Source of the DNA: Bacteroidota bacterium | GTDB lineage: Bacteria > Bacteroidota > Bacteroidia > Flavobacteriales > Flavobacteriaceae | Assembly (NCBI GenBank): GCA_027620655.1 | Contig: JAQCDS010000004.1 | Coordinates: 86,924-150,923 of the forward strand | DNA: 64,000 bases | Direction of reading: 5' to 3' | Shown: positions 8,783-17,562 of the stretch, one piece after another | Position numbering within the stretch: the first letter of the stretch is position 1 | How the letters are laid out: each line of letters starts with the position of its first letter | Notes under the pieces: model-generated | Database searches by the model: none | Told to the model about the DNA's origin: nothing | Seen by the model: the letters and a program-made list of their open reading frames with translations, nothing else | Made by a program: the position numbers and the translations under genes

Positions 8783-8813
8783 TTGGAACAGCGATTTTTC
8801 TTTTGTAAATTTA
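8783..8813 (+). promoter_or_regulatory. Possible promoter of the 8835 gene
   Basis: TTG at 8783-8785 and TAAATTTA at 8806-8813 (one mismatch to TAnnTTTG) are 20 bases apart. Confidence 0.4.
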
Positions 8814-8834
8814 TACAAAATTAAATGAATCCTT

Positions 8835-9632
8835 TTGACATTACCTTTCAAATATTTTAGTTCTATTGTTTTACTTTTTTTCTTCACTTTGAGTCAAGCT
8901 CAAACACGTGAATTTTCAGGAATTGTAAAAGCAGATGGAAATGTAGAAGGTATTCATATCATCAATAAAACATCGTATCGTTACGCAACTACCGACAAAA
9001 GTGGGGGGTTTATAATTCAAGCAAAATTATCCGATTCATTATATTTTTCATCAATACAATATACTCCAAAAATTGTGGTAATAACTCCAAATATTGTTAA
9101 AGATAGTTTTATAGAAGTGCGTTTAGAAGACAGTGTGACTGAGCTTGATGAGGTTACAGTTGGAAAAATATTAACAGGAGATTTAAATTCAGATATTATT
9201 AATTCTGATGCCGAACGTCCTTTAGATTTTTATGATGTGGGTATTCCAGGATATACAGGTATAAGAAAAACACAAATTGAAAGTAAGCTATATGAGGCAG
9301 ATGCTGGAAAAATGGTATACCTAGGCTTTCCATACGCGATGCTTAATCTTAATAAATTTTTAAATAAAATTACAGGCCGTACAAAAAAATTAAAACAAGC
9401 GGTCAAGATTGAAAAAGAAAGAAATATACTCACACACATTAAAGAAGTTGTTGGTCCAGAACTATTTAAAATAGAGAATCTTTCAGAAGACCTTGTGCCT
9501 CAATTTTATTATTTCTGCGCTGATGATCCCAATTTTCAGCAACGTTGCGCCAATAGGAGCGATGTGCAAATTCTTCAGTTTTTACAAGAAAAACTAAAGG
9601 AATTCAAAGCCAACAATTTATCAGAAAATTAA
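8835..9632 (+). CDS. Secreted carboxypeptidase-regulatory-like domain protein
   Basis: A 265-residue exported protein: signal peptide (residues 1-22, ending SQAQ), then a carboxypeptidase D regulatory-like beta-sandwich (roughly 26-110, FSGIVKADG... ending VTELDEVTVGK) of the kind that opens many Bacteroidota envelope proteins, then a helical C-terminal half of unknown role. The frame has no ATG before the signal peptide. It would start at TTG 8835, while an ATG at 8825 is out of frame by one base. Either a TTG start or a one-base difference in the T-run at 8833-8836 explains this. tatA begins 24 bases after the stop. Confidence 0.85.
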   Translation: MTLPFKYFSSIVLLFFFTLSQAQTREFSGIVKADGNVEGIHIINKTSYRYATTDKSGGFIIQAKLSDSLYFSSIQYTPKIVVITPNIVKDSFIEVRLEDSVTELDEVTVGKILTGDLNSDIINSDAERPLDFYDVGIPGYTGIRKTQIESKLYEADAGKMVYLGFPYAMLNLNKFLNKITGRTKKLKQAVKIEKERNILTHIKEVVGPELFKIENLSEDLVPQFYYFCADDPNFQQRCANRSDVQILQFLQEKLKEFKANNLSEN

Positions 9633-9644
9633 AGGAATACTTCC

Positions 9645-9652
9645 TATCTTTG
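9645..9652 (+). promoter_or_regulatory. -7 box immediately before tatA
   Basis: TATCTTTG matches TAnnTTTG and ends 4 bases before the ATG at 9657. Initiation at the usual distance would fall on or next to the start codon, giving a leaderless mRNA. Confidence 0.55.
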
Positions 9653-9656
9653 TACC

Positions 9657-9941
9657 ATGATGAATGCTTTGCCATTGTTTATTAGTAGTACCGAAATTGT
9701 TTTCATTCTCTTTATTGTGATTATGGTTTTTGGTGCCGATAAAATCCCCGACATTGCAAAAGGGTTGGGTAAAGGCATGCGCACCCTGAAAAATGCTTCA
9801 AATGATATTAAAACTGAAATCCAACGCAGTGCAGAAAAGCAAGGTATAGATCCCGATTTGACTAAAGATATCAATGAAGAAATCAATAAAGTTAAAGAAG
9901 AAATAGAGGACCTAACAGGTTCAGTTCGTCGAAAATTATAA
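9657..9941 (+). CDS. tatA: Twin-arginine translocase subunit TatA
   Basis: Pore-forming subunit of the Tat pathway, which exports folded proteins. It has a short N-terminus, one membrane helix (about residues 8-25), the FGADKIPDIAKGLGKGM hinge and amphipathic helix, and a charged C-terminal tail with coiled-coil character (TEIQRSAEKQ...). At 94 residues it fits TatA/E better than TatB. Phe-Gly after the helix is the family hallmark. The start may be either of the two adjacent ATGs at 9657 and 9660. Confidence 0.93.
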   Translation: MMNALPLFISSTEIVFILFIVIMVFGADKIPDIAKGLGKGMRTLKNASNDIKTEIQRSAEKQGIDPDLTKDINEEINKVKEEIEDLTGSVRRKL

Positions 9942-9942
9942 C

Positions 9943-10584
9943 TTATTTTTTCACGCTTACAGTCAATCCATCACGTATGGGGAGCAGCACTGTTTCCAAC
10001 CGATGATCTTCTTTTAAAAGGCGATTGTATTCCAAAACAATTTTTGTTGATGCGTCATTTTTATCTATGGCCTCAATGACTTTTCCACTCCACAATACGT
10101 TATCAGAAAGAATAACACCTCCGGGGTTTAGTTTATCTATTATTTGATGAAAATAATTAATATAATTGGGTTTATCTGCGTCCATAAATACCAAGTCGAA
10201 TGTTGTGTTCAATGTTGGAATAATTTCCAAAGCAGGCCCCAAATGTTGATGAATTTGAGCGCCATACTTTGACTGATCAAAATACTTTCTTTGAAAACCT
10301 ACTAATTCTTCATTGATATCAATCGTATGTAGCACGCCATCATTTTGAAGTCCTTCAGCCAAACAAAGTGCAGAATATCCTGTAAATGTCCCTAATTCTA
10401 GAATTGTTTTTGGGCGAATAAGTTTAGATAGCATACTTAAAACACGACCTTGATAGTGACCACTAAGCATTCGGGGTTGTAATATTTTTTGGTATGTTTC
10501 ACGAGTTAATGCCTGTAAAAGTTCTGGTTCATCTGCTGAATGTTGAACAACATAATCATCTAACTCATCTGAAATGAAATGCAT
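9943..10584 (-). CDS. Class I SAM-dependent O-methyltransferase
   Basis: A 213-residue cation-dependent O-methyltransferase of the catechol/caffeoyl-CoA type. It shows the SAM-binding ILELGTFTGYSALCLAEG (about 61-78), FMDADKPNYINYF with its metal-binding Asp (about 131-143), and DNVLWSGKV. It is the last gene of the kynurenine operon and overlaps the ACMSD gene by one base, so it is very likely coexpressed. 3-hydroxykynurenine and 3-hydroxyanthranilate are ortho-aminophenols resembling catechols, so methylation of a pathway intermediate is conceivable; that is inference. It ends 1 base from convergent tatA. Confidence 0.9.
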   Translation of the reverse strand: MHFISDELDDYVVQHSADEPELLQALTRETYQKILQPRMLSGHYQGRVLSMLSKLIRPKTILELGTFTGYSALCLAEGLQNDGVLHTIDINEELVGFQRKYFDQSKYGAQIHQHLGPALEIIPTLNTTFDLVFMDADKPNYINYFHQIIDKLNPGGVILSDNVLWSGKVIEAIDKNDASTKIVLEYNRLLKEDHRLETVLLPIRDGLTVSVKK

Positions 10585-11666
10585 TATCCTAAAATTTTCT
10601 GTGTAAACTCTTCAATTTTTTTCTGATCATTACCAAACAACCATCGCAACACATTGTCTTCCCAAATATCATCATATTGTTCTTGATTAATGATGTTTCT
10701 TTCTTTTGCTAGATCCAATAATTTTCCTGGGTAGGATGATTGTGCCTCACTTTCCATTTCGCCAAGCGGGTAGGGGTCGTCTAGTCCCATAATAATTTGA
10801 TTGCTTCCTTGTCTTTTGAGCATCAAATTAAAAGAATCGGTATCGTGAACCAAAGTATCAAAATATATATTTGGGTGTCCAACAGCTTTTCGAGGATGCG
10901 TTTTTCCATCAAATAAATCGGGGCGTCCATCAAATCCTTGTATACGTCTTCCAAGATTCATTTGTGCCATTTGTCCTCCATGTGCAAAACAGGTTCTAAT
11001 ATTCGGAAAACGTTCTTGCATGCCGTTCAAGGTATAAAAATGATAGGCATCTCCACATTGAGCCAACATCCAAATCAAATGAAAACGCCATGAGGTATTT
11101 TCAAGTTTAATCATTTTATCGCCATCGTAGGGGTGTACTTCAATGGCTAGATTATAGTGGTTTGCCAATTCAAAAATAGCGTCATTTTCTCTATCAAAAA
11201 CACTTCGCCATTGGCCAATACTATCCATAAAATGTGTAGGTAGGCATAGTACTTTTAATTCTAATGCTTCAACACAACGTTCAATTTCCCATAGAGCTCC
11301 CTGTATAAATCCTGGATGGACAACAAAACCACAAGTAAACTTATTGCCGTGCTTTTGTTGGATTTTAGCATTAAAATCATTTTGAAAACGTAAAGCTTTT
11401 TTCATCATCTCAAGGCGTAATCCATTGCCATACAATTGAGAGAGATTCAGTACAACAGCATGGTCAATTTTATTTTTTTCCATCCATTCTAGTTTTTCAT
11501 CAAGAAAAAAACTAGAATGGGTTACTGGACGACTCCAACCTTTTTGAAGCATATATTTTCTTTCGTCATCAACCCAAAAAATTTCTTTGTCTTTCATAAA
11601 TTGAGGGATTTCCTCCGGATATGGAAGCAAGTGTGAGTGTCCGTTGATGCGCAGTTTACGTTTCAT
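10584..11666 (-). CDS. 2-amino-3-carboxymuconate-6-semialdehyde decarboxylase (ACMSD)
   Basis: Amidohydrolase-fold decarboxylase that converts the ring-cleavage product ACMS to 2-aminomuconate semialdehyde, steering carbon away from quinolinate. The zinc site is visible as H10-x-H12 (NGHSHLLP), H178 (AIEVHPYD) and D296 (IMGLDDPYP), with the catalytic H229 (CFAHGGQM). The length of 360 is near the bacterial family's usual 330-350. The genes around it (3-hydroxyanthranilate dioxygenase 9 bases upstream, aldehyde dehydrogenase and aminomuconate deaminase in the same operon) make this substrate much the best choice among related amidohydrolases. Confidence 0.92.
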   Translation of the reverse strand: MKRKLRINGHSHLLPYPEEIPQFMKDKEIFWVDDERKYMLQKGWSRPVTHSSFFLDEKLEWMEKNKIDHAVVLNLSQLYGNGLRLEMMKKALRFQNDFNAKIQQKHGNKFTCGFVVHPGFIQGALWEIERCVEALELKVLCLPTHFMDSIGQWRSVFDRENDAIFELANHYNLAIEVHPYDGDKMIKLENTSWRFHLIWMLAQCGDAYHFYTLNGMQERFPNIRTCFAHGGQMAQMNLGRRIQGFDGRPDLFDGKTHPRKAVGHPNIYFDTLVHDTDSFNLMLKRQGSNQIIMGLDDPYPLGEMESEAQSSYPGKLLDLAKERNIINQEQYDDIWEDNVLRWLFGNDQKKIEEFTQKILG

Positions 11667-11675
11667 TTTTGTGAT

Positions 11676-12200
11676 TTATAAATTATTTGGAGCTTCCATT
11701 TTTGCACCGCATTTATCGCAAGTACATTTTTCAGTATCGGAATAATAGCGGTCAAAAATTGCTGGCATATCCGTTTCAATATTTTTTAGTGTAAATGGTT
11801 CTCTATAAAGTTGATGACTACATTGCTCACAATACCATTCCAACGCATCTTGAACGCCTTCTGCTCTTGGATATTCAATGACCAGTCCAACAGTATTGGC
11901 ACCTCGTTGAGGTGAGTGTGGTACTTTTGCAGGTAGTAAATAGATGTCGCCTTCTTTGATATGCACATCTTTTGATGCACCATTTTCAATTATTTTCAAA
12001 ATAATATCACCTTCAATTTGATAGAAAAATTCAGGTGTTTCATTGTAATGGTAATCTTTTCTATTGTTTGGTCCTCCAACAAACATCACAATAAATTCAC
12101 CGTCTTTCCAAACACATTTGTTACCAACAGGGGGCTTTAATAGATCACGATTTTCTTCAATCCAAGCCCTAAAATTAAGTGGTGATACTAGCGTACTCAT
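11676..12200 (-). CDS. haaO: 3-hydroxyanthranilate 3,4-dioxygenase
   Basis: Opens the ring of 3-hydroxyanthranilate to ACMS with O2. It is a single cupin domain with iron ligands H51, E57 and H95, followed by the bacterial rubredoxin-like second metal site C124/C127 and C161/C164 near the C-terminus. The length of 174 is exactly the bacterial form. It lies 9 bases upstream of ACMSD, the enzyme for the next step; the product is unstable and otherwise cyclises to quinolinate. Confidence 0.96.
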   Translation of the reverse strand: MSTLVSPLNFRAWIEENRDLLKPPVGNKCVWKDGEFIVMFVGGPNNRKDYHYNETPEFFYQIEGDIILKIIENGASKDVHIKEGDIYLLPAKVPHSPQRGANTVGLVIEYPRAEGVQDALEWYCEQCSHQLYREPFTLKNIETDMPAIFDRYYSDTEKCTCDKCGAKMEAPNNL

Positions 12201-12230
12201 GGTTTTATTTTTTTTGTTATTGTTATAAAG

Positions 12231-13013
12231 TTACAAAGATTTTGTTCGTCCACCATCAACTGGAATATTTATTCCATTGATATAGCCTGCAGCTTCACTG
12301 GCCAAAAACACAATAGTATTGGCAGTTTCTTCTGGTTTTGCAAAGCGTTTAGCGGGGGTGTATGTTTTCATAATACGTTCCATTTCTTTAAATGACATAT
12401 TGGCTTTTTTTGCTTTGACTTCAATAATTTCGTTTAAGCGTTCAGTCTTTGTAAATCCAGGTAATACATTATTGACTGTAATTCCATAGGCCCCCAATTC
12501 GAATGAAAGTGTTTTACTCCAATTTCCAACGGCATTGCGAATAGTATTGCTTACCCCCAAACCTTCGATAGGTTCTTTTACAGAAGTTGAAATCACATTA
12601 ATAATACGGCCATATTTCTCGGACTTCATAAAAGGAACAACAAGTTGTGTCAAAACATGATTGCATTTTAAATGTTGTGTAAATGCTGATTCAAATTGTT
12701 CTAAAGTCGCCTCTAAAATAGCACCACTTCGAGGCCCTCCTGTATTATTGATAAGAATATGAAATCCTTTATGTGAGTTTAAATATTTTTCAACATTTAT
12801 TTTTAGTTCTTCAGGATTTGAAAAATCGGCAACGATATAATCATGAGCCGCAGTTTTTGGTAATTCGGATACTATTTTTTTGAGTTTTTCTTCGTTACGA
12901 GCCACAAGCGTAACACGTGTACCTTCACTGGCTAGTGCAACAGCAGTAGCATGCCCAATCCCTTGAGTACTTCCACAAACTAACGCCGATTTGTTATTTA
13001 AATTTAACTCCAT
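12231..13013 (-). CDS. Atypical SDR family oxidoreductase in the kynurenine operon
   Basis: Short-chain dehydrogenase fold of 260 residues. The dinucleotide motif GSTQGIG (14-20) and the NNTGG segment (about 89-93) are intact. The usual catalytic Tyr-x3-Lys is replaced: the aligned positions are S155 and R159 in VSNTIRN. This matches the 3-oxoacyl-ACP-reductase-like group of SDRs that lacks the classical tyrosine. It lies between the aldehyde dehydrogenase (6 bases upstream) and haaO (30 bases downstream). The substrate is unknown; it may act on a muconate-type intermediate or have a non-classical activity. Confidence 0.88.
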   Translation of the reverse strand: MELNLNNKSALVCGSTQGIGHATAVALASEGTRVTLVARNEEKLKKIVSELPKTAAHDYIVADFSNPEELKINVEKYLNSHKGFHILINNTGGPRSGAILEATLEQFESAFTQHLKCNHVLTQLVVPFMKSEKYGRIINVISTSVKEPIEGLGVSNTIRNAVGNWSKTLSFELGAYGITVNNVLPGFTKTERLNEIIEVKAKKANMSFKEMERIMKTYTPAKRFAKPEETANTIVFLASEAAGYINGINIPVDGGRTKSL

Positions 13014-13019
13014 ATTATT

Positions 13020-14465
13020 TTATTCATAATTAATACATACATTTTTTGCTTCCGTAAAAAAGCGTAAGACTTCAAAACCACCTTCACGTCCAACTCCAGA
13101 TGATTTTGCACCTCCAAAAGGGGTACGCAAATCGCGTTGTAGCCATGTGTTGATCCATACAATACCTGTTTGCAATTGCTCTGAAAAATAGAGACTTCGT
13201 TTTAGATTATTGGTCCAAACTGTAGCGGACAGACCATATTTTACATTATTAGCTAGTTTTAGAGCTTCTGTGTCTCCTTTGAAAGGCATTAAAGTAACCA
13301 CTGGACCAAAAATTTCTTCTTGATTTAATACACAGTCATTAGACGAAACTTCAATAATTGTAGGCTGCATAAAGTATCCATTTTTTCCATTTTCAACAGA
13401 AACACGCTCACCTCCATACAAAACAGTTGCTTTCTCTTGTTTTACTTGTTCGATATAGCTCAAAACTTTGTCTAGATGAGGTTTGGAGACTAATGCTCCA
13501 ATATCAGTGTTTTTTTCTGATGGTAGACCTACTTTTAATTGTTTTACTTTTTCAATAAAATCATTTTTAAATTGCTCATAAATCGACGCTTCTACAAAAA
13601 TCCGACTTCCACAAAGACAAATTTGTCCTTGATTTGCAAACGAAGATTTAACGGTAGTTGAAAGCATTTTCTTATAATCACAATCTGCAAATATGATATT
13701 AGGATTTTTTCCTCCCAATTCGAGAGATAATTTTTTAAAAAGTGGTGCTGCTGTTTTAGCAATATGTGCACCTGTTTTTGTCCCTCCAGTAAATGAAATT
13801 GCTTTAATGTTTGGATGCTCCACAATGGCCTGACCTGTTGTGTGGCCCATTCCATGAACAATATTTAGAACCCCTTTTGGAAGTCCTGCTTTGGTGCATA
13901 TTTCTGCTAACAAAAAAGCAGTATAAGGGGTAACTTCACTTGGCTTTGCCACCACGCAGTTTCCTGCGGCTAGTGCTGGTGCTATTTTCCATGTAAAGAG
14001 GTAAAGAGGTAAGTTCCAAGGCGAAATACAACCCACTATACCAATGGGCTGGCGTAAGGTGAAATTGATGCTTTTTTGTGAAACTTGTTCGTGACTTTCA
14101 CTATAAAACTGTGTTATTGCTTGGCTGAAAAACCTAAAATTAAGTGCTGCTCTAGGGATATCTACTTCTTTAGCTAAACTTAGTGGCTTGCCATTATCCA
14201 TACTCTCGGCCGCCGCCAATGCATCTAATTTTGATACAATCAAATCGGCTATTTTACGAAGAATCTCACTACGCTGTCCGACGGATGTTTTAGACCACGA
14301 AGCAAATGCAGTATTAGCCGCTTTATAGGCCTCTTCAACATCTTTATCAGTCGAATTGGGCAGTCTACCATACACTACACCAGTACTCGGGTCTATGGCC
14401 TCTAACCATTCGTTGTTTGAGGGCTCGCAATAGGTTCCGTTGATGTAATTTTTTATGGTAATCAT
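13020..14465 (-). CDS. Aldehyde dehydrogenase, probable 2-aminomuconate semialdehyde dehydrogenase
   Basis: NAD-dependent aldehyde dehydrogenase of 481 residues. Landmarks are FTGGTKTG (225-232, cofactor loop), the general base E249 in LELGGKNP, the nucleophile C283 in GQICLCGSRIF, and PWNLPLYL (149-156). The hydroxymuconic and aminomuconic semialdehyde dehydrogenases of this superfamily have the same architecture. In context, after ACMSD and before the aminomuconate deaminase, the expected reaction is 2-aminomuconate semialdehyde to 2-aminomuconate. Its ATG overlaps the stop of the deaminase gene by one base. Confidence 0.92.
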   Translation of the reverse strand: MITIKNYINGTYCEPSNNEWLEAIDPSTGVVYGRLPNSTDKDVEEAYKAANTAFASWSKTSVGQRSEILRKIADLIVSKLDALAAAESMDNGKPLSLAKEVDIPRAALNFRFFSQAITQFYSESHEQVSQKSINFTLRQPIGIVGCISPWNLPLYLFTWKIAPALAAGNCVVAKPSEVTPYTAFLLAEICTKAGLPKGVLNIVHGMGHTTGQAIVEHPNIKAISFTGGTKTGAHIAKTAAPLFKKLSLELGGKNPNIIFADCDYKKMLSTTVKSSFANQGQICLCGSRIFVEASIYEQFKNDFIEKVKQLKVGLPSEKNTDIGALVSKPHLDKVLSYIEQVKQEKATVLYGGERVSVENGKNGYFMQPTIIEVSSNDCVLNQEEIFGPVVTLMPFKGDTEALKLANNVKYGLSATVWTNNLKRSLYFSEQLQTGIVWINTWLQRDLRTPFGGAKSSGVGREGGFEVLRFFTEAKNVCINYE

Positions 14466-14866
14466 TACTGTTTTTTATAAGCTACTACTTTTATTTCAAT
14501 CACTAGGTCGGGGTGTGGAAGTTGATGTACTGCTACGGTAGTTCTTGTTGGTCCTGTATCCGTATCAAAAAACTCTGCATAGGCCTTGTTATAATCTGCA
14601 AAATCATTCATATTAACCAAAAATGAGGTCACATCGACCACATCTGCTAATGATGCTCCTTCTTTAGCTAAATTTTTATCAATGTTTTGAAGTACTTCTC
14701 GGGTTTGAACGGCCACATCCAATTTTTTTGTACCCATACTGTCTATTTGCTCTGCCCCCGCAATACTATTATCTGCTCGTCTAGAACTTGTTCCAGAAAC
14801 AAAAATAAAATCACCTACACGTTTTGTATGTGGATAGGCACCTCTTGGCGTGACTGTTTCACTCAT
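14465..14866 (-). CDS. amnD: 2-aminomuconate deaminase (RidA family)
   Basis: RidA/YjgF-fold protein of 133 residues. Members of this fold hydrolyse enamines and imines, and this subgroup removes the amino group from 2-aminomuconate. Supporting residues are [18 protein letters not shown] near the N-terminus, [21 protein letters not shown] with the substrate-binding Arg, and the C-terminal Glu. Its place between kmo (17 bases upstream) and the semialdehyde dehydrogenase (1-base overlap) is the main reason to prefer this over general RidA housekeeping. Confidence 0.9.
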   Translation of the reverse strand: MSETVTPRGAYPHTKRVGDFIFVSGTSSRRADNSIAGAEQIDSMGTKKLDVAVQTREVLQNIDKNLAKEGASLADVVDVTSFLVNMNDFADYNKAYAEFFDTDTGPTRTTVAVHQLPHPDLVIEIKVVAYKKQ

Positions 14867-14883
14867 AATTTAAAATTTTACAG

Positions 14884-16287
14884 TTAATGATTTAAGGTTT
14901 TTGCAATCTTATCATCTTCCAAAATGGAATTGGTTTCTTTTTTAATTTTTTCATGAAGTGATGAAATGGATATATTTTGGTCAATCCCCTCATCATTAAT
15001 CATATTTAATATGGCCTTATCTTGCGCTCTTCCTCTTGTCATGGCCTCGTGATAGCCCATATCTTCCCTAAAAGTGACCATTGAATATTTAGAAAAATAA
15101 TCATTTGGGAGTTCTGTTTCTAAAGTCATTTCTAAGGCACGCTTTTTTTGAAAAAGTGCATTTGCAACATGGTCTTTCATTTCGTGGAAATTATCAATAG
15201 CCAAGTCTGCAATACCGTCTGTGTCTATTTTTCGCTGTTGTTGAAAGGCTTTAAATGTTTTTTCCCAGTTGCCATCATGCTGCTCTAAAAAAGTATCAAA
15301 TTCTACAACATCCTCAAAGGAAGCATTCATCCCTTGACCATAAAAAGGTACAATAGCATGTGCTGCATCTCCAAGTAAAAGATTTTTGCCTTTATATTGC
15401 CATGGAAAACATTTTACAGTGCCAAGCGGAGCTGTTGGATTTTCAAAAAATTCTGATGCCAAATTTGGCATCAATTCTAAAGCATCAGGAAATTCATTAT
15501 TAAAGAAATTTAATACATTTTCTTCGGTCGTAAGGTTGTTAAAGTTGTATGTTCCACCCTCGTAAGCCAAAAATAAAGTTACGGTAAAACTTCCATCTAA
15601 ATTTGGTAATGCTATAATCATATACTCGCCTCTTGGCCAAATGTGAAGTGCGTTTTTAAATGCTCTAAACCCGCCATTTTCAGATGGAGGAATAGTCAAT
15701 TCTTTATAGCCATGTGTTAGAAAATTTTGAGAAAAACTGAATAAAAACTTACGTTCCGAAAAGTAACTTTTTCGCAGTGCTGAACCTGCTCCATCGGTTC
15801 CAAAAATAAGGTCTGCGGTACAGTCAAAAGTTTGTCCATTTTCAGTATTGATGAAATTGGCAGTATTATTTTCAAAATCAACAGCATTACATTTACTGTT
15901 GAATTCAATTTTTACATTTTCAAGTGCTTCGGCCTCATCCATTAGAAGTGAAGTAAGCAACTCTCTTGATATCGAATTTATGTATTCGTCTTCGCGCCCG
16001 CTGTACCTAGAGAGTTTTGTTTTACCCTCTCTATCATGTAACATACGGCCATGCATTGGAATACAAAGTTTCATAACTTTATCTTCCAAACCAACCATTT
16101 TCATGGCTTTGATGCCTCTGTTGGAAAAAGCCAAATTGATAGAACGTCCAGCGCTAATATCAACTTTTCTTAGGTCTGGTCTAAGCTCCATAACACGGAC
16201 ACTGTATCCCCTTTGTCCTAGACGTAATGCCAAAAGTGAACCACACAGCCCAGCTCCAATAATTAAAATAGTTTCTTTTTGTTTCAT
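14884..16287 (-). CDS. kmo: Kynurenine 3-monooxygenase
   Basis: FAD-dependent hydroxylase that converts kynurenine to 3-hydroxykynurenine with NADPH and O2. It shows the N-terminal GxGxxG-type motif (GAGLCGSLLALRLGQRG), the RSINLAFSNRG substrate-region motif, the late LLGDAAHAIVPFYGQGMNASFEDV flavin motif, and a hydrophobic-aromatic C-terminal half. The length of 467 is as expected. It overlaps kynU by 4 bases, so the two are probably translationally coupled. Confidence 0.96.
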   Translation of the reverse strand: MKQKETILIIGAGLCGSLLALRLGQRGYSVRVMELRPDLRKVDISAGRSINLAFSNRGIKAMKMVGLEDKVMKLCIPMHGRMLHDREGKTKLSRYSGREDEYINSISRELLTSLLMDEAEALENVKIEFNSKCNAVDFENNTANFINTENGQTFDCTADLIFGTDGAGSALRKSYFSERKFLFSFSQNFLTHGYKELTIPPSENGGFRAFKNALHIWPRGEYMIIALPNLDGSFTVTLFLAYEGGTYNFNNLTTEENVLNFFNNEFPDALELMPNLASEFFENPTAPLGTVKCFPWQYKGKNLLLGDAAHAIVPFYGQGMNASFEDVVEFDTFLEQHDGNWEKTFKAFQQQRKIDTDGIADLAIDNFHEMKDHVANALFQKKRALEMTLETELPNDYFSKYSMVTFREDMGYHEAMTRGRAQDKAILNMINDEGIDQNISISSLHEKIKKETNSILEDDKIAKTLNH

Positions 16288-17552
16288 TTGAGTAGATTTT
16301 TTAGGATTTCAACCATGCGAAAGACATCTTCAAAAGAATTGTAAAAAGGAACAGGAGCACATCGAATCACATCGGGTTCTCTCCAGTCTGTAATCACATG
16401 GTTTTCAATGAGTTGTTTATGAAGTGTTTTGTCAGCATTTTTTACTTGAATAGAGAGTTGACACCCACGTTCATTAGGGTTGCTTGGTGTGATGATATTG
16501 ATGTTAGGGTGATTTAATTCGTTAATCAGAAACTCCAAATAAGCAGTAAGTTTTAAGGATTTTTGGCGTAATGCAGTCATGCCTACTTCATTAAACAAAT
16601 CTAATGAGGCTTTAATTGCTGCCATTGATAGAATTGGAGGGTTACTCAATTGCCAGCCCTCTGCTCCAGGTGTAAAATCTAAAGGTTGTCGCATGTTGAA
16701 TCGGGTTGCTTTGTTTTGACTCCACCAGCCTGCAAAACGTTTTAATGTTTTATCATTCGCGTAGCGCTCGTGCACAAATATTCCGCCCAAACTTCCAGGG
16801 CCAGAATTTAGGTATTTATACGTACACCATGCCGCAAAATCTACTCCAGAATCATGAAGTTCTGGTTGAATATTGCCTACACCGTGTGCTAAATCAATAC
16901 CTACTTTACAACCCTTGGCGTGGCCAAGTTTTGCAATTTCTTTTAAATCTAAGTATTGTCCTGTATAATAATTGATACCGCCAATCAGAAGAAGTGCAAT
17001 CTCGTCGCCTTGTTCCTCAAGGATATGTTCTAAATCTTCAATTCTTAATAAAGTTTCAACTTTTCTAGGGTGCCATTCTACAAGACATTCATTGGCATCA
17101 AAACCATGAAATTCCAATTGTGTTTGTACGGCATAGCGATCTGAGGGAAATGCGTCACTTTCAATTAATATTTTACAGCGTTTTGGTGTAGGATTATAAA
17201 AAGAAACCATCAACAAGTGAAGATTTGTTGTGAGGGTATTCATCACCACAACTTCAATGGGTTTTGCGCCCACAATTTTAGCCATACTCTCTGTAAGAAA
17301 TTCATGATAAGGCATCCATGGATTTTTGGCTTCAAAATGACCTTCAACACCAAGTTTGGCCCAGTCGTTGAGCTCTTGATCTATGGCCAATTTTGTGGAT
17401 TTTGGTTGCAGTCCAAGAGAATTTCCCGTAAAATACAACCAGTTTTTTCCATTATCTTCTTTTGGAATATGAAATGCATTTCTGTATGATGCCAATGGAT
17501 CATTTTGATCCATTTGCTGAGCAAATTCTAGATGTGATTTAAATACCAGCAA
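16284..17552 (-). CDS. kynU: Kynureninase
   Basis: PLP enzyme that cleaves kynurenine or 3-hydroxykynurenine to anthranilate or 3-hydroxyanthranilate plus alanine. Key features are FTGNSLGLQP (41-50), GIDLAHGVGN (218-227), and K246 in CTYKYLNSGPG, which forms the PLP Schiff base. The start is taken as TTG at 17552 because that N-terminus aligns with relatives and lies just after the promoter; the first ATG is at 17513 and would remove 13 conserved-looking residues. It is the first gene of the eight-gene operon. No tryptophan dioxygenase or formamidase is present nearby. Confidence 0.95.
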   Translation of the reverse strand: MLVFKSHLEFAQQMDQNDPLASYRNAFHIPKEDNGKNWLYFTGNSLGLQPKSTKLAIDQELNDWAKLGVEGHFEAKNPWMPYHEFLTESMAKIVGAKPIEVVVMNTLTTNLHLLMVSFYNPTPKRCKILIESDAFPSDRYAVQTQLEFHGFDANECLVEWHPRKVETLLRIEDLEHILEEQGDEIALLLIGGINYYTGQYLDLKEIAKLGHAKGCKVGIDLAHGVGNIQPELHDSGVDFAAWCTYKYLNSGPGSLGGIFVHERYANDKTLKRFAGWWSQNKATRFNMRQPLDFTPGAEGWQLSNPPILSMAAIKASLDLFNEVGMTALRQKSLKLTAYLEFLINELNHPNINIITPSNPNERGCQLSIQVKNADKTLHKQLIENHVITDWREPDVIRCAPVPFYNSFEDVFRMVEILKNLLK

Positions 17553-17562
17553 GACAATTTGT

